The notes under the pieces are model-generated. The model worked only from the letters and a program-made list of their open reading frames with translations. It searched no databases and had not been told where the DNA came from. Positions 24,477 to 38,900 of a DNA stretch of 64,000 nucleotides are shown piece by piece; within the stretch, counting starts at the first letter, position 1, and each line of letters begins with the position of its first letter. The position numbers were made by a program, and so were the translations under genes. The stretch lies in assembly GCF_009870125.1 (NCBI RefSeq), contig NC_046680.1, forward strand, positions 20,665,501 through 20,729,500, in the 5' to 3' direction. The DNA is from Drosophila pseudoobscura. Taxonomy: Eukaryota > Arthropoda > Insecta > Diptera > Drosophilidae.

Positions 24477-27400
24477 CTGGATAACAGGGGCGGACAAGCC
24501 GCCCAAACCAATCCCAATTCTGAGATCTCAATTCGCGAATTCGAAACCACCAACCATCGAACACTCAACAGTCGAATGCCCATTGATAAATAACTGTCAT
24601 TATGCTGGGACTGAAAGCGATTTTCCCATGGTTCCATGCAGATCACCTCCATGCAATTGCAATATGGCTTGGACCGAGGCTATAAATAAAAATTAATGCA
24701 TTTAAATAAATTTAGTGCCCCTGGGGCACGAAGGAAGGGGCGCAAACGATACCCCTACTTAGCATATCTGCGGCTATTCGGTATCGTACTCGTATCTCTC
24801 TGTGGCCGTGCCTGGGGGTAGGCATTTAGCAAAGTGTCAGTTGCGCACAAGGTTAGGCATTAGAGGCGTCCCACGTCGCCGTCGGGCGGTTGAGTGGGTG
24901 GGTGGCTGGCTGGCTGGCTGGCAGGCTGGCTGGCCGCCTTTGGGGCTTAATTAATTTGGTGCAACTTTTTGCACGGCTCGATCCGTGGCTGGGGTCTGGG
25001 CCGTGCCCATAGTCGATTGCAGCTTGGCCAATGTGCGCATACATCAAGACAATCGACTGATTGGCAGCTCGCATACATTACGCAAAGCCAAAGCCAAAGC
25101 CAAAGCCGAAGCCGAAGCCGGGAGGACTGGGGGCCTGGACCCACCTGTCAGCGGTGCTTATGATTAACTGTCAGTGGTAACTGGTTATGATGGATTTATT
25201 GCTGTCAATTTGACAAATCAATGCAGCAGTTGGCAGCGCCAGCGGCACAGCTGCACAGCCACCGAAGGCGTCCCCATTGATGTCGAGTCAAGTTAATTGG
25301 AAAATCAGCCAAAGCTGCAGCAGACGAGCGAGGATTTGTCTAGGAGAAGAACCTGTTGGACATCACTCAAAGAAAAATGATCATCTAGATTTTCGAGGCA
25401 TCTTGGGTGGAGTACTTAGGGGATCTGTTTGGAGCCTGCGAAACAGTTGCAGGACAACTCCTTGTTGGCCTCCCCCTCAGAAGGCGAGTGAAACCTGAGC
25501 GGCCGGCGGGGACCAGTTTCGTTTTTACTACCGTCTGTCAATTCACGGCAGGCAGATATTAATTTACCGATATATCTTTCTGCTGTGATTTTGTTTTGCT
25601 GCACAGTTGGCTAATGAAATCGTAAGTGCTTTTATCTCATAAATAGCTGGCTGGCCGGGTGCGGGTTCGGGCTCGGGCCCGCACCGAATGCTTTCCCAGC
25701 CTGTTTCTGTTTCTGTTTCTCTACCGGTTTGCGAATGTTTGTGCGTTTAATGAGCCATCGGGCGAATTTTAATATTTTGTTTAAGAAAGGCATGCGTAAG
25801 GTCCATTAGGGGAGCAGCCAAAGTTTCACTTTCAGCTTGTGGCACAATTGAAAATCAAACTGACAACGTGCATGCGGAATATTTTAACGCCATTTATCAA
25901 AATGCCATTGGAAATTGCAGCTACTTGGCGTCCCATTTAGAGCCTTTGACTGACAGCTGCAGTTGGGCCAGGTCTCCGTCTTGGATTTGGCTGTGGCTGT
26001 GGCTCGGGCCCAGAACCAGGCATTGTCAGTCAGCCGCAGCGACAGCCACTTTGTGTTAGCGTCAGTCAGGCACCGATTGTGCCTCAGCCCGGTTGGTCAC
26101 TCAAGCAGGCCGCAAAATGAATTATACGCACTTCAATGTTTCAACGTTGCCACATCGGGCTGCCAGCGACGCCCACACACAGATGGCAAAATAAATTATC
26201 ATCGAAGCTCATATGCCCTTTGGCGAAGACCATCTCCGTGACAGCCAAATGATAAAGCCATGGCCGTCTTTTGGACACTAACAAATAGTTGCACAACAAG
26301 GTAATGCCGTAGAGATGGAGCTGCAAATAATGGAGAATAGAAAGGATCGGAAGCAAGTCAACTTGTATCCTTTCTCATAGAGTCCTACCGCTTTCGAGTA
26401 GCAAAGTGTGGGACTTCCAAGAAGAGCTCAACTTTCGCGGGGCTTACTTGTATTTTTGTGGTTACTTCTGTCAATAATTCATGCTTTTGCTGTGTGTCTT
26501 TTCGGTTTTCAGTTGTTTGTACTTTCGGCTGGTTAGTTGCAAGTTTGTTGGCCCTGAATAATTGATGTGGCATGCCACCACAACGGACAACAACAGCTGT
26601 CGCCGGTTCGCCCTGGTTCCGTCCCCTGGAACTGGGTCAACTAATCCTCCTGGGCGTCAGTGGCGATTGTCGTCTCATTTAGTGGCTCATTTCGACCAGG
26701 GGCTGGCAACAAATTACAGTAATTAACAGGCTCATATTTAAGGTGTTTATCAGATGCCTGCCCAGCTCCAGCCCCAGCCCCGGCCCCCAGCCCCGGTCCC
26801 CTGTTCGTAATTACAGATACTCGTATGCGATGCTGACGATGGCCTCGCCCCACCCCGTGCTGCTGATGACGGGCTTTTGGCAGCACAATTTGGTTGCAGG
26901 CATACTATAAATTGATTTCCCCATTCGATGTCGGTTAAGCGGCGCTTTAATTAAACGGAATCGCTTACGAGCGCCGTTCATTACGATCAGAAATCGAAAC
27001 GGAATTCGAATGGAAATCGAATCGAATATGGTTTCCCACATTTGCATACACAAATCAAAGAGACAGCGTGTTGGAGGGGCTGACTGCTCATCCATCCACC
27101 ATCCATCCAGTCCACACCCCAGACAAATGAAAACATTAACTCTATTCCATGATGACGGCAGGCAGTAAGTGGCTAGTGACACCTCAATGCAATCAAATTG
27201 CGGCCTGAAGAAGATATTAACTTAATAATTGATAATTGAAAGTAGTTCAATCCTGGGCAGCTCCTCCGCGGCAAGTACTCCCTCTGGGAGTGGAAGCCAC
27301 CAGCCAACAGGCAGCCCAGCAGCAATTTGTGCCCCGGCCGTCCGTGTCCATTGGCTCCTTCTGAGCTCCCATCAGAGATGATTGCATGGCCTCGGGGCCC

Positions 27401-30400
27401 AGCTTGATGTTCTGGCTGATGCTGTTCCTGTTGCTGTTGCTGCTGGTGCTGCCTGGGACTTGCACTTGCAAATGAGCTGCATTTTCAGACATTAAAGGGC
27501 ACTTAGCATAATGATTTACAACTTTAATTCACGCAATTAAATTGGAATTTCATGCGTACAGTGGAGCACACTAAACGCTTTCCAGGTTGGAGCCCAAGTG
27601 AAAGCATTTCAGTGTCCGGTCTTCCACTGTGCCGCATCTGCCAGTTCAATGGAGCTGAAAACGCATTCACATCATCAATGGGAGGCAGCAACAGCAACAG
27701 CAACGGCGACAGCGACACCAACAATCATGCCCAGAGGCAGTCACTCGGACAATGTTATTGACACCCCAGAGACAAGGTTTCGATTTCAGGCTACAGCCAT
27801 CGTGTCCATCCGCAGGGTCCCTCCATTGACGTTCACACCCAGGATTATGGCCAGGCGAACGCATCCCTTTGTTGTGTCCTGTGTCCTGTGTCCTGGGCTT
27901 GATTGGCACTTTTGCTGAGTGCGTCTGATTGCCGCAGGAGGGGGCCATCGAGAGGGAGAAGTTGAGGTAGAGCCAAAGCCAGAGCCAGAGAGGCAATCAA
28001 GTGGAATGTCCAATGTTAGCGCCGATATGTGGGTGACCACCTTCCCCAGGTGTCATAACTCGTTGGCCCTTAGATGGTCATGGTGGGTGGCTGACCATTG
28101 GGCCAAAGACAAAACGGCCACAAAATATTTTATCTAAAGTGCCATTTCATTAGCCAAGCCCCCGACTGACTCCATAAATCAGTGGAAGATCACATTATCC
28201 GTTCCGATGGAAGCTGCGGGTCTGCCAGCCTCTCAGCGATCTCCCAACGATCCAATCGAATCGAACCGCATCGGATCGATCCGGTCTGCCTGTTCAGCGG
28301 AAATTGATCAATTACGGAGAGCACTTTGCGGACCGGACCAGTTTTTCCCGTCTGTAACGAATAATTTGCATAAATACGAAACGAAGTTCAGATCCAAGCA
28401 CAAATGCCCCAAAAATGTGACTCCAGTTAGGTTTGGCCACCATCTCCGATGCCTATGCCGATGCCTATGCCGATGCCTATACCGATGCCATATCCGAGGC
28501 CTTAATCTCGTCGTCGCCGCAGTCCGGCCCGGCCTGCATGAAAAATGGGCGAAACGCCTTTAGTGTCAGTTTTATGTTATCGTTTGATTTATAATAATGC
28601 TGATAGACGTCGATATTTTAATTGATGGAGGCCCGCTCGGAGTTTCCAACTGTTTCTTTTCGGGGGAATCTGTCGGCTCGGGTCGGGATTTGGACGGATT
28701 TGCATTGCATCAGCCACTGGCAAACACTTTCTATAGAACGAAAGGGCCAAAGCACCTGCTTAGAGCCAATTTGTGGGCCTATGTAGATAGAAGGACATTG
28801 TGTTCAACTAATATGTTTTTAAACGTGTTCTAGTATTCAGGAGCTATCTCACCAATTCTCAAGTTTCCACTGAAACTCACTTCATTTCTCTGGGCATTAC
28901 TCTTTCAACGATCCCCTCTTCACTCTTCCTGATCAATTCCTCGTACCCAATGCGTTCTCCAGTGGGGATCGTAACTGGCGAATCAAAATACCAACACCTA
29001 GAAGCATATCCTACCGTCTTCCCAATAAAGTGATTCATGGGCATTGCAAAGTAATGCGAAATAAGAACTCAACACAAGAGGATGGGGGCAGGAGATGTGA
29101 GATGCGAGATGAGGATGGGATGGGATGGAGTCAGTGCGTAGAGCAGATCGCCGTCTCATATACAAGTAGATGAAGCTCCATTAAGGTAGCACATAAATAA
29201 GTCGGGCAGTCCTCTGTGTCGTCCTCTGTGGCCAGAGCCATTTAATTTCAGACTAATAATGACAACCATATAAAGTTATTGGTAGCACACGGATGCCCGG
29301 TCCGGACCGGCAGCTGTCCGGGGGAGAGGTGTAGAGGGACGGGGCGGAAGAGGGTGTCTCGACATTGTTTGTCGCGTGATAACTTCATTTCCATAGCCTG
29401 CCTCGCAAATACGCGGAATACGTGCCCAGCGGGTTGTCCTCCCTACAGACGACGATGATCGCGAGACAGTGTCCCTGTGTCCTTTCCTGGGCCGTGCCGT
29501 ACGCTGAGCCTGAGCCTGGGCCTGAGTGGCGGCCTACACCAGAGAGCGACTCTGTCAGCATATATCAAACTAAGCCTGATTAACTATCGAGCATTGGCCA
29601 GAACGGGCCGTATGTGTGCCAAAACAGTTGGTCTTCTATCCTAAAATGGAAATGAAATTCCTTAGAAACCTGTAGCTTCGGGCTTGAACTGGGACTCCAA
29701 ATGGGACTGCGACTCTGGGGCTCTGGGCCTCTACTCTCTGAGGAGATGCCCCGAATGCGATAGCGAAAATTTATGACTTCATTAAGGTAACAAGCCAATA
29801 TGTTTTCAACTCCGAACTGGGTTGGGTTGGGTTATTGGAAACGTTTAAGGAGTTTTATGTGCTCGTTGTTCTTGTTCTTGTTCTTGTCGATGTTGCCGTT
29901 GCCGTTGCCGTAGCGTTGTTATAGTTGTTGTAGTCGTTGACCCATTTCAAATGGATTACCCAACATGCATAAATAGTTTAAACGCCTCACTTCCAGCAGG
30001 GTCCTCATCTTCGGCTCCATTCGGGGCCTGGTGCCTGGCTCTGTGGCAAAAAGATTTATGGACTTGTCGTTCTCCTGCCTCCCCGTCCCATCATCCTGGA
30101 GGAGACACAAAAAACTGAAACGAAAGCAAATGAGCTGGAATGGCCATACAGGCTTGAACCCTTTTTTATGATTTGCTCTGCCGTTAAATGAACTTGTAGC
30201 CGCATTTTAAACTGTTTCCAGACTGGGGGCAGGGCATGCAGGAAACGTGTTAAATTGTTGCTCTCAAATCAAATTACAATTTCGTCTGGGTGTCTAGTAA
30301 ACAAGTCAAGCGGTGGCAGTTGTCAGTAAAGGGCATCGCATCCGAAAAGAGATATGCAGGCAGAGGTCATACAGGTGGGTGGGTCTGAAATCTTTAAAAA

Positions 30401-31095
30401 TACTCAATTTTTGCAGAACCAACCAGCGAAATATCTGCTATATATTTACATATGTCAAATAAATTCTTGCACTCAATTAAAATATAGCGCATTTTTTTGG
30501 GACCGCATCCGCACAGCTACGGGGCCAGTAAATCATATGGAGCCTGCGGCACTACAGGAGTCTCAAGTTATTTGCCGTTGGTGATGTTATTTCCCTAAAA
30601 CCACTTAAAACTGTCAACTTAGCATTGATTAACGAGCTTATATCATGTTTATTTTGCGATCTTTGTTGCGGCAGACACACACAGATACACCCCAAGCCAC
30701 CAGACTCACATTCTGGAAGGTTTTTGGCCCGTTTTCGTTGGTCGCAATCTGACCACTGGCCCAAGTACAACTGACAAGCGAGTCTTTTATGATTGTGCCT
30801 TAACGTTGAAGGCACCGACACAAGCACTGCGCTGCTGACAAAGTCCAATAAAGCCGGTAAGCCTTTGGTGCACGATATGTTTTTAATAGTCCGCGCATTT
30901 AGAGGCTTAATGATTTTTCGCTGTTAAGATTTAAGCCTATTTTCTTTTTGAGAGGCTCCAGTGAACGTCAACTGGATAACATTTCCGATGGGCTCTAATT
31001 TGCAGACAACCAACTGTTCAAAAAACACACCATTTGAATTTGCTGTGATGCGCGCCAACCACAGCGCCCTCTATTGCATTTGCGTCGCACACTGC

Positions 31096-31103
31096 TATCG
31101 ATA
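31096..31103. promoter_or_regulatory. DRE core element upstream of the GNB1L gene
   Basis: TATCGATA, the core of the DNA-replication-related element bound by DREF, lies about 450 bases upstream of the start codon of the GNB1L-type gene. DREs mark housekeeping promoters in Drosophila. The link to this gene is inferred from position. Confidence 0.4.
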
Positions 31104-31554
31104 TAAATAAATCGTTAACATTTCAGTTGATTCGATTGAATTAAAAGAACCACAAAATGTTAAATTCAATGAAATTGCTTTTTGAGTTCGGTTTTTTTTT
31201 ATCAATAAACTCAGCAGATCATAAAAGTTCAGTTAAAAATACTGAAGTTAGGGGATTTTTTGAATAAATTTTGTAAAATTGCAAGGTGCGCACGAACCTC
31301 ACCTCGACATGTAAGGACAATATACTTTGAAGACAAGGTATATTAGAAAAAAGGGGTGGATTTTACCCTGCATGCGTTGGATTTTCTGGGCCGTTCTGCC
31401 TCTCGTCCATACCATCTTTTTCCTTATCATGTAGCAAATGTGTAGCAAGTGTGTAGTTGCCGTGTAGTTCGGGTCGTGTAAATTGTAAATATTGATAAAA
31501 ACAAAACACTGTAAACCACGCACTTACAAATTTAATTTGTTAAACGATTTGATT

Positions 31555-32648
31555 ATGGCTGTGCTACCACCAGATCCTGTGTTCAGCCTGCGTTCCCCGG
31601 ACATGGGCGCCGTGAATTCGGTTTGCTTCCAGGAAAACGAGCGTCTCCTGGCGGGCACCATCAAGGGCAGCGTTTTCCTGTGGGATCTACAGGTAGGTTC
31701 CGTGCAAAACAAAAACAAATTGCCAAATCAATTCAAGCACGTTTCTGCTGCAGACAAATCGCTCGGCTCTGCACTTTGAAGTGGGCAGCGAGCCCATCAC
31801 AAGCCTGCATCACACGTCCGACCGACTGGTGACCCAGGAGAAGGGTGGAACCGTCACGATGTTCTCCATAGGCAACAGCAGCTATGTGAAGGAGCACAGT
31901 ATTCTGGGAAATCATCTGGGGTACTGCCGTTCAGCCCTTTATATGAATACGAGCAACACCAACGAGCAGCTTCTGTTCTATCCCTGCGAGGAGTCGTCCA
32001 TTGGAGTGCTGCATGTGACGGACTCGGCTGCCCCCACCCAAATGCTTGTGCCTGACGATCCGCAGCTGCCCAAGCTGGGCAGCGTCACCTGCTTCAAGCC
32101 CTTCGACTGCGCCTCCTCACTGTTCCTGCTGGCCGGCTACGAGTCTGGGCACTTTCTGACGTGGGACATCAGCTCTGGTGTTATGGTGGATGTCGTCGAG
32201 CTGGCGACTGATGCCATGGCAGTGGACTATGACCCCATAACGAATAGAGGCATCGTTGGCGGTGCCTGTAAGTGTATGCCGGAGGTTCACTAGCGACTTT
32301 TAAATCTAGTTCTCCGCTTCACTTACAGCGGACAAGCTGACCACCTTTAGCTACCAGCGGCCATCCATGCAGCTGCAGCGCGGCTCGGAGCTGTGCATCA
32401 AGAATCCGGGCGTCAACTGTGTTCGCATTCGCGCCGACCAGAAGGTCTTTGCCAGCGGTGGCTGGGATGGTCGCATTCGGATCTTCTCGTGGAAGAGTCT
32501 CCGACCTCTGGCCGTGCTCACCCAGCACAAGCAGGGCGGTGTCATGGACCTGGCCTACTCCCAGCAGCCGGTGGCTATGTGGCGGGCTCCCATCATGGCG
32601 GCAGCGGGCATGGACGGCCAGATCTCGCTCTGGGATCTGTACAATTAA
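31555..32648 (+). CDS. GNB1L: GNB1L/Asa1-type WD40-repeat protein (exons 31555-31692, 31754-32267, 32329-32648)
   Basis: Three exons with clean GT-AG introns (61 and 61 nt) encode 323 residues. The N-terminus PPDPVFSLRSPDMGAVNSVCF matches the start of human GNB1L, and the C-terminal part KNPGVNCVRIRADQKVFASG, then GWDGRIRIFSWKSLRPLAVL, aligns almost residue for residue with it. WD-type ends are visible (VFLWDL, HFLTWDI, ISLWDLY), consistent with a seven-bladed propeller. In other eukaryotes GNB1L and yeast Asa1 work with the TTT co-chaperone to mature PIKK kinases; that role is transferred by family. Exon phases are 0 and 1. The gene converges with Sobp, whose stop codon is 347 bases further on. 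Confidence 0.93.
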
Positions 32649-32994
32649 AAGGTGCTACCAGAGTAGTCACAAGTGCTACCTTCAGTTTGAGTTGTATTTG
32701 TTTAGCATGCAGCAGAGCACCCTGTAAGCTGCTCAGGGACTGATAACGTTATCCTTTTATGCGTAGACTAGGTGGAAACACACACAATTATACACATTGC
32801 AAATTAATAATTTAAATTTTGTATTTATTTCAATTTCATTCTGACTCTTCGAGCACTTTGTGCCTTCCGCCTTCCGCTCTCTATATTGCGCTTTCGCATA
32901 CATATATTCAAGTCCAGTTTACACACATACACACGCCATTCATGGATAAATACGTACTAATATTTTGTAAAGTCTACTATTAAGTCTAATACAT

Positions 32995-35900
32995 TTACTT
33001 TTTAGCTTTAGCATTGCCATGGTTGTTGCTATTGGTTATATTGCACTCTCCGTCCTCGTCCTTGGTGGGACTGCTGTCCTGGTTGTGGCCGCCATCGCCC
33101 GGCTCCAGCTCCCGCAGTGCCATCTTCTGGAAGTCGCAGTCAATGATCCGCTTGCGCTTGCGCAGCGGTCGACTGCATTCGGACGAAACGTTGCTGCCCG
33201 AAGGTGTCGCTGGAAATGACGGTGGAGCTGGAGACGATGTGGACGCGGTTGGCTCTTTGGTTTGGATAAGGGTCCGTTTGGTTTGCAGTCGCGTGATTTT
33301 TAGCTTGGGCAGTTTCTGGTTGTCCTGGTCGGCCTCCGAATGGGTTTCATCTCGGACAATGCAGTGTGTCTCAAGCGCGGTCGCATCAGTGGCTGGCGAT
33401 GATGACGAAGGCGACGGCGAAGCAGAAGCTGAAGCTGGAGAAGCGTTCCCGGCAGAGGTTGTCTTTGGTATGGATTTCTTATCCTCATCGTCATCATTAT
33501 CATTACAGTCATCATCAATATCGACATCTTCGTCTTTCTCCTTCTCGTCCTCCTCCCCCTGCTCCTCCTTGAGCTCTGGTGGAGGTTTCGGCTCCTCCTC
33601 TGGTTGCCCATCCTGATCCAGATCCTTATCACTCCTGGCTTTGCTGCAGTCCAGTGGCTGTGGCTGGTCCTCCCTGCGACTCGTCGTGGCACGCTCCTCG
33701 TCGAGCTGCTTCCGCTGCTCGGGTGTCAGATGCGCCTTGTAGAAGTCCATGACGGGCAGGGGCACGGGTATGGGTATGGGCAGCGGTATGATTATTGGAT
33801 ATGGCACCATCACGGTTACGGGCGGAACCGCACCCATCATTGCCGCGAAAGCACCAAGATGCTCTGGCACCTGTGTCGGCATCGGTAGCCCAAAGGGCGG
33901 AGGAAATCCCCGAGGCATCATGCCGTGCGGGGGCGGCAGGAAGTGATGTGGCGGCTGCGCGGGATGCCTTCCAAATGGAAGTCCCATCGGATGCCCATTG
34001 GGCGGTGGGGCAAAGTAGCTGGAAGGTATGGCAGTTGGGCCCCTGCCCAGGACCTGGGGTGGCACCACTGTGGGAGGCTGCTGCTGTTGTGGGTGGGGAT
34101 GGGCCGGCTCTGGCATGGGGGATAATGGCGGCAGCGGCACACTGGATCCGGAAAAGTCTGCGCTGAGCGTCGGTTGGTGCTGCTGCTGCTGCTGTTGATG
34201 ATGCTGCTTTTGGAGCATGCTGGCCACCGTCTCCGAACCGGAGGAGGACGATGGACCCCGTTGCGGACGCTTGCGGCGACCAGGCTTTAGTCCAGGACCC
34301 GATCCCAAGGAGTTGTGGTGCCGCTGCTGGGGTGGTGGCGGCGGTGGAGGGACTGCAGCAGCTGGCGCGGGACTCTTTTGGGCCAGCAGCTTGGACACGG
34401 GCGCCACTGAGATCAAGGGTTTGCTCGGATTGCTGGGCGGCGTAACGCTAGGCGAGATTCGCTTGGCGGTGGCCCCCGCCGACCTCTCGGCTGGAGGCCC
34501 TGGCGACACCGATACCGTGGAGGCTGGCGAGGCCGAGCGACTGCGACAGTTGCGCAGCCAGAGATCGGGCGTGATGAGACCCGCTTCGCTGCCCGCCTCC
34601 AAGCCCTGGTCCCGCAGGTGTGGATTCATGTCCAGGTGGGCCTGGGTCTCGTTGCAGAAGATCTGCATCTTGTACTGGTTGAGGCACTTCTCCGAGCAGA
34701 ACTGCAGCTGCGAGGCCCCATCCTGGAAGTCCACATAGCTGACTGCATGGCGGACGTGCTTGCACCAGTCACAGGTCTTGGCCTTCTTAAAGCACGCCCT
34801 CCGGCTCTGTGTGAAGCAGGACTCCGAGCAATAGCGAGGTCCATCGCTGCTGGTCAGATAGTCTGGCGCGTTCTCGGCAATCGGTCGATGGCACCAGCAA
34901 CAGTTGTTGAAGTCTGCAACGGAGATAAGCGTAAGATTCAACATTAGCAAAAGGTAGAGATGCTCCGCAAATGCCAAAGGCTCCTGAAAGGTACACCCAC
35001 TGCTCCTATTTTCCATGGCATCCTTCAGAATACATTTAGAATTCAGCTGTTCCGCACCCAGCTCCTAGCATCGGTGGGGAAAGACTTTGCTTTCCGAAAT
35101 TGTGCAAGCCATATTTGGAGCTTAATGAATCTGTTATTCGATAATGCAGGCAGCCGCATCACCGCCAGCGCAGCCCCCAAAATTTTGTTGGGAATTTATC
35201 AAAAGTTTTCAAGCTGCCTGCTCTCCGAAATGCTCATAACGGGAATGGGTGGAGCGTGGGGCCGACGGTGTGGCAGAGATGAAAAGTCCGACTTATCAAA
35301 TTCCAAAAAGCAATAGACATGGAAAGATTTAGCACCCTCGTCGGCTTTGAAAACCCTCGCAAACCATAATTGTAATATCCTCAACAACAACTAGAAGCTG
35401 AAGGGAGATGAGTGGGGGGGGGGGGGGGGGGGGTGGCCACTCGAACATACTCTAATTTTGGCCACACTGCAGCCTGGCACTCAGAGCTTCGCCCGCACTC
35501 GTACTCGAATTTGGCAGCTGGGATCTCGAATTACTTGACTGTTGGCAAGCCCTCTGTGCTAGGCGGTACTCACCTATTTTCTCCTCTGTGGTCAGCATCC
35601 CCACTGTCGTGACCGGCTTGCCGATTGAGTTCGGACTTTTGGAGTCATCCTCCCGCGAGCTGCGCGTATCATGATCCGAGGGAGTCGTCGTCGTTCTGTT
35701 GCAATATTGAACGCCGCCCTTGCGCCCACACCCACTCCCACCGGCACCGGCACTGGCATTCCCATTTCCATTGCTACTGGTATTGTTTTTCGTGTTGTTA
35801 TTGTTGTTACTATGATACGCGGCAGCAAGGGAGCTGCGACTGCTCCGAAGGAAACCAGTCCTCCTCCTCTCCAGCATCTGGTGCTGGTGCTCCTGGTCCT

Positions 35901-38900
35901 GATGGTGCAGGTGGTGCTGTTGGCTGGCCACCGCAGCCGCAGCGGCGGCACTCTGAAGCAGACGCGATGTCTTGGCGGTGAGATCCAGGCGATCCACGTC
36001 GACGCCATCGAAGCCATACCATCCGAGCAGCTCATTCATGGTGCTGTGAGCGAACTCCTGGAACAAGACAGAGGCAGAACGATGAGTTTCTAGAAATTGA
36101 TGCCACAGTTTCGTGCTCCCCAGCTCCCCAAGAGCCATTCGATGCTCCCTCTGACTGTGGCCTGACCAAAACCTCTCGATAAGCGGCATGCAGCTGTAAC
36201 TGGCGCAATCCAATACCCCAATCATTGTGTGGTGGCAGGTGTCTTCACTGAGTCGCGAAAAAGGACTGGTTCAAAGCAAGGGAAAAGAAACAAGGAAAGG
36301 AAAGTCGAGTTACCGAATGCTGAATGAAGAGTCTTATCATTGTTTAATTGCTTCAATCGGGGTCGTTTCTGAAAGGTATACTCTAAACCTCCAATCGTGG
36401 TGACCTTTAAACTTTTAGAGTCCAATTAATGCACGCATGGGCCCAGCACTGCAGTGACCGGGTAATCGATAGTGTTTACGTATCCCAGAAGCACACGCCC
36501 ACACGCCAAACACCCACACGCCCATATGCATTCACTCCCACCTCCTACTTACTCTCCGGCAAGGATATCAATAGCCGTACGAGGAACGAAGGAATTCATT
36601 ACGGCCAGCGGGCTGGATGTTGGTTTTTGGGGCGGGGGCGTGGTGGGTGGCATTTGCAACAAGGGTGTTGGCACGGATGCTGCTACGACATGGATAGCTA
36701 GCTGTCTCTGTGTTGCCTCTTCTTTAAAATTTAAGGGAAAGACTGTCTTAGTCTGGACCTGCCTTTGAAGTTGTCTCTTTAGGGCATACTCATTTGAAAT
36801 TGAAACAACCCAAGGAGATATTTCTGTGTCCACTTTTGCGAGTTTTGTACATGCATATGCACGATATGCACCTACATGTACATATATGTACGTATGTATG
36901 TATTCTTGGAAGCTGAACACGAAACATTTCGCACAAGGCTGCGAGAGCTGCACAACCTCGGGATCGGGTTACATTGAAATTCTCGTATTTAAAGTTTTAG
37001 CCATTGCTGTCTGTGGCCAGAGGAGTGGCAGTGAGGTATACAAACTGTACATCTGTACAAAGGGAACTTAAATTTCAGAAAATCTTAATAATTCGCCTGC
37101 CAATCGCCTGAGACACTGCCCTTTGGTGCTTCTCAGGAATTCCACATTGTTCATACGCCATGTCGACACAAGCCTCGGTGGTATTCAAGGAAAATGACTA
37201 CAAATTTGAGAACACTGAAAGATGATTCCCCAATTGGCGGAGGTCGAGGCGGAGGCGGAGGTGGACAGTGCAACCAGATGAGTCACCATTCCCTACAATC
37301 CCATACCATCCCACGAGCCAATAGACCAGTGATAGCCCCACTCCCCGGAATAGCTGTCCGATGGGACACCCGATACGGCGTGCAAATTAAGCGGTGCTGC
37401 CAACTTGCTGACAAATGCAAGTCGTCTAATAACTACCAACCCCCCTCTGACTCGCACTGCACCCGCACTCCGCACCCCGCTCCCTGAAATCCGCAGCAAC
37501 TAAAGGCATGGTCGAGTATCAGTGACAGACGCATTCAGGCTTTGTCCGATGCCGTGAAAAGAGTATTAACAATTCGCACGATAAAAATCTCTGGGACGAC
37601 GACTCGACTGCCTGGCCGTATCGATTACATGCCTCAGGTGCGACCTCGTCCCCGGGGGGAATGGGGAATCGTGTAGATCCGTGACCAGAGAGCAGGGGGC
37701 AGAAGGCACAAGGCAGAAGACAGAGAGCGACGCACGCTTGTCTCAAGTTCAGTTTTTCGCAGTTCGGAGTACCAACTGTGCGGTAATCGGAGGAGCGCAG
37801 CGTTGGAGGATTGTCCTTACCTTTCCGTTCGCCCGCTCGCTCTCCCTCATTATCCCATGCGCCATCTCCGTCTCCGTCTCCATCTCCATCTCCAACTTCA
37901 TCTCGCTCTCGGAACCGCGCTCTGTCTCGGCTTTTAGTATCATTTGTCTGTTAATTTATGTTCGGTTTTTAATTTCTGATTTGTGCGTTCGTTCAGTTTT
38001 CCTGCTCCGGCTGCCTGACAGTTGCTCAACAGACAGACAGACTCACGGACGGATGAACGGGCTGGTATTCGAGGTGGAGAAGCAGACAGACACAGCCCCC
38101 AACAACATCCAATGCTGGGAACTTCAGCCACAGCACCAGCCACAGCACCAGCTCCAGCTTCAGCTCCAGCTCATTGCAGTCGACTGAAATTCTAAACCGA
38201 AATGCGAATAAAAATCAATTAATTAAAAGCTGAAATTGTATGCCGTTTGTTGTTGTTGTTGTTGCCGTTGTTGCTGTTGTTATTGCTGCTGCTGCTGGAG
38301 TTTGGATCTGATTCTGCCTGCTCTCTGTGGTATATTCGAGTGTTCGAGTATATACCATACCATTCCATACATACATTTACAATTCCAGTTTCAGACATCC
38401 ACATCTGTTGTGCAACAAGATCTCGGCGGAGTCGGTTTTCCTTTCATTTCATTTCATTTCATTTCACTGTTTTTTTTTTTTTTTTTTTTTTTTGTTTCTT
38501 TCGTAATTATGTATTTCTGGAATATCTTGTGGGGATACATTTGCCAATTCCAATACTTGAACCGTTCCGTACCGTACACGTTCTGCTCCGACTGACTGTT
38601 CTCCGTTCTCTGTCTGCTTTTGGCTAGGGCTCTCGCTTGGCGCGGCTCAAGTTTGTTCAGCTTTTTTTCGTTTTTGCAAAATCTCAACTTACAAAAACAT
38701 ATCAGATTTTCATTTTTATTATGAATCGTAATGAACCGACTTGACGAGTATGAGACCGAGAACCGAGAACCGAGAACCGGGAACTGCGGACCGAGTGCTC
38801 AGTTTCTGTCTGGCAATAAGTAGTACTGGTACACTGAGCGAAACACTCAAAAATCTGGCCAAAGGAATGCCTCAACGGGAACAATCTCGTATCGATCGGT

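Larger units (their letters stand above)
22096..31554. other. Gene-poor region between the FGF gene and the GNB1L gene
   Basis: Over about 9.4 kb I find only one gene, the tRNA-Ala at 24405-24476. The remaining frames are short, without splice signals or family motifs. Simple repeats include a (CA)21 run (23359-23400), CTGG repeats (24903-24935) and CCGATGCCTATG-like repeats (28447-28490). Long non-coding flanks are usual for developmental genes such as this FGF, so regulatory DNA is likely but not shown. Confidence 0.55.

Noticed and set aside
24903-24935. CRISPR-like or structured repeat
   Set aside because: It is a plain CTGG tandem repeat; there are no spaced repeats and the genome is eukaryotic.
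33014-33616. Plus-strand Ser-rich frames opposite Sobp
   Set aside because: They are the complement of Sobp low-complexity coding sequence (Asp/Glu and Pro runs).
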